The notes beneath the pieces were generated by a model, which saw only the letters and a list, made by a program, of their open reading frames with translations, was not told where the DNA came from and searched no databases. The position numbers and the translations under genes are program-made. A stretch of 13,586 nucleotides of DNA from Holosporales bacterium (GTDB lineage Bacteria > Pseudomonadota > Alphaproteobacteria > Caedimonadales > UBA9215). Positions 13,169-13,586 of the stretch are shown here, in pieces. How positions within the stretch are numbered: position 1 is the first letter of the stretch; every line of letters starts with the position of its first letter. The DNA is taken from contig DOCA01000229.1 in assembly GCA_003503995.1 (NCBI GenBank), positions 1 through 13,586 of the forward strand, given 5' to 3'.

Positions 13169-13586
13169 ATGGCCTTAGCCCACACTAGACTTAAAGTATT
13201 TTCACGTTCATCAAGGCGAACAGTTGGTTCTCTTGCCTATCGTGCAGGTGTGTGTTTGCTGGATAAAGAAACGGGCGAACTTCATGATTACAGCAAGAAG
13301 CAAGTTCATTCAGTAGATTTGCTGATTCCTGAAGACGCGCCACAGTGGGCAAGGGATTTACAAAAGAAGATTTCTGAAAATAGAACCACTGGTGTTCAAG
13401 AGCTTTCCGATATGGCTGAGGCTGCTGAAAAGCGTAAAGACTCTCAGGTTTACCGTGAATATGAGTTCTCTTTGCACCGTGAATTAACAGATGCACAGAA
13501 CAAAGAACTGGCCTTGAAATTCCTTCAAGAACGCTTCTGTTCTATTGGTATGATGGTTAAGGCAAACTTTCATTTTGATGTTGATA
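13169..13586 (+). CDS. traA: TraA-type conjugative relaxase, MobA/MobL N-terminus (partial, runs off the window)
   Basis: The 139 visible residues are the N-terminus of a MOBQ relaxase: SLAYRAG (21-27, compare the family's SAAYR), DYSKKQVHSVDLLIPEDAP (40-58), then a helical stretch with AEAAEKRKDSQVYREYEFSLHREL (compare the family's EKR.DAQ...LP.EL) and GMMVKANFHFDVD at the edge, just before the expected metal-binding H-x-H motif. TraA nicks oriT covalently through an N-terminal active site and, in full-length members, carries a helicase further on. It is divergent from traCD across the oriT candidate, the Ti-type layout. Whether the rest of the gene is intact cannot be seen. Confidence 0.85.
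   Translation, partial: MALAHTRLKVFSRSSRRTVGSLAYRAGVCLLDKETGELHDYSKKQVHSVDLLIPEDAPQWARDLQKKISENRTTGVQELSDMAEAAEKRKDSQVYREYEFSLHRELTDAQNKELALKFLQERFCSIGMMVKANFHFDVD

Noticed and set aside
13191..13496. 101-residue - strand frame
   Set aside because: Antisense to the well-supported start of traA.

Overview
This window looks like part of the genome of a host-associated, AT-rich alphaproteobacterium, plausibly Rickettsiales or Holosporales. The clue is the right end, where a Ti-type conjugation module (traC, traD and a divergent MobA/MobL-type traA relaxase) sits beside a surface-polysaccharide locus. Such Ti-type tra genes are known from Rickettsiales integrative elements. The taxonomic guess is an inference from gene content, not a measurement.

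Layout. (1) At 1-404 on the + strand are the tail of an unidentified gene and a short AT-rich reading frame broken by one stop codon and containing a G9 run. (2) From 367 to 11470 on the - strand is one tightly packed operon-like block, transcribed right to left. Its promoter-proximal part (7035-11470) encodes an MsbA/PglK-type ABC flippase, a Gfo/Idh oxidoreductase fused to a hexapeptide acyltransferase, and a DegT-type aminotransferase. Together these are the oxidation, amination and acetylation steps toward a UDP-2,3-diacetamido-uronic acid. Its distal part (367-7044) is visibly more AT-rich. It encodes a CDP-glycerol glycerophosphotransferase-like protein, a CysC-like P-loop kinase, an unknown 187-residue protein, an odd formyltransferase-fold protein, a PEP-synthase-like kinase, a class I amidotransferase-type hydrolase and a CysQ-like 3'-nucleotidase. 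(3) At 11471-12300 lie a leader with a hairpin and an ops/JUMPstart-like element, an EPS-type winged-helix regulator, and its promoter overlapping a perfect 16-bp palindrome. (4) At 12373-13586 lie traD, traC, a probable oriT and the start of traA.

Main reading. The kinase, hydrolase and CysC-like proteins match in type, order and length three of the four steps by which Campylobacter jejuni (Cj1415-Cj1418) makes activated phosphoramidate for its capsule: glutamine kinase, CDP-glutamine hydrolase and cytidine diphosphoramidate kinase. The cytidylyltransferase step (Cj1416) and the methyltransferases (Cj1419/Cj1420) are not in the window. In their place are a formyltransferase-like protein, an unknown helical protein, a transferase of a family that uses CDP-linked donors, and a CysQ-like 3'-phosphatase translationally coupled to the hydrolase. 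I infer a phosphoramidate (or derivative) surface-glycan decoration that follows the logic of sulfation: activate, 3'-phosphorylate, transfer, then dephosphorylate the leaving nucleotide. The ABC transporter would flip the lipid-linked glycan.

No gene-free stretch exceeds 300 bases. The longest, 12947-13168, holds the probable oriT. I saw no rRNA, tRNA, CRISPR array or insertion sequence.
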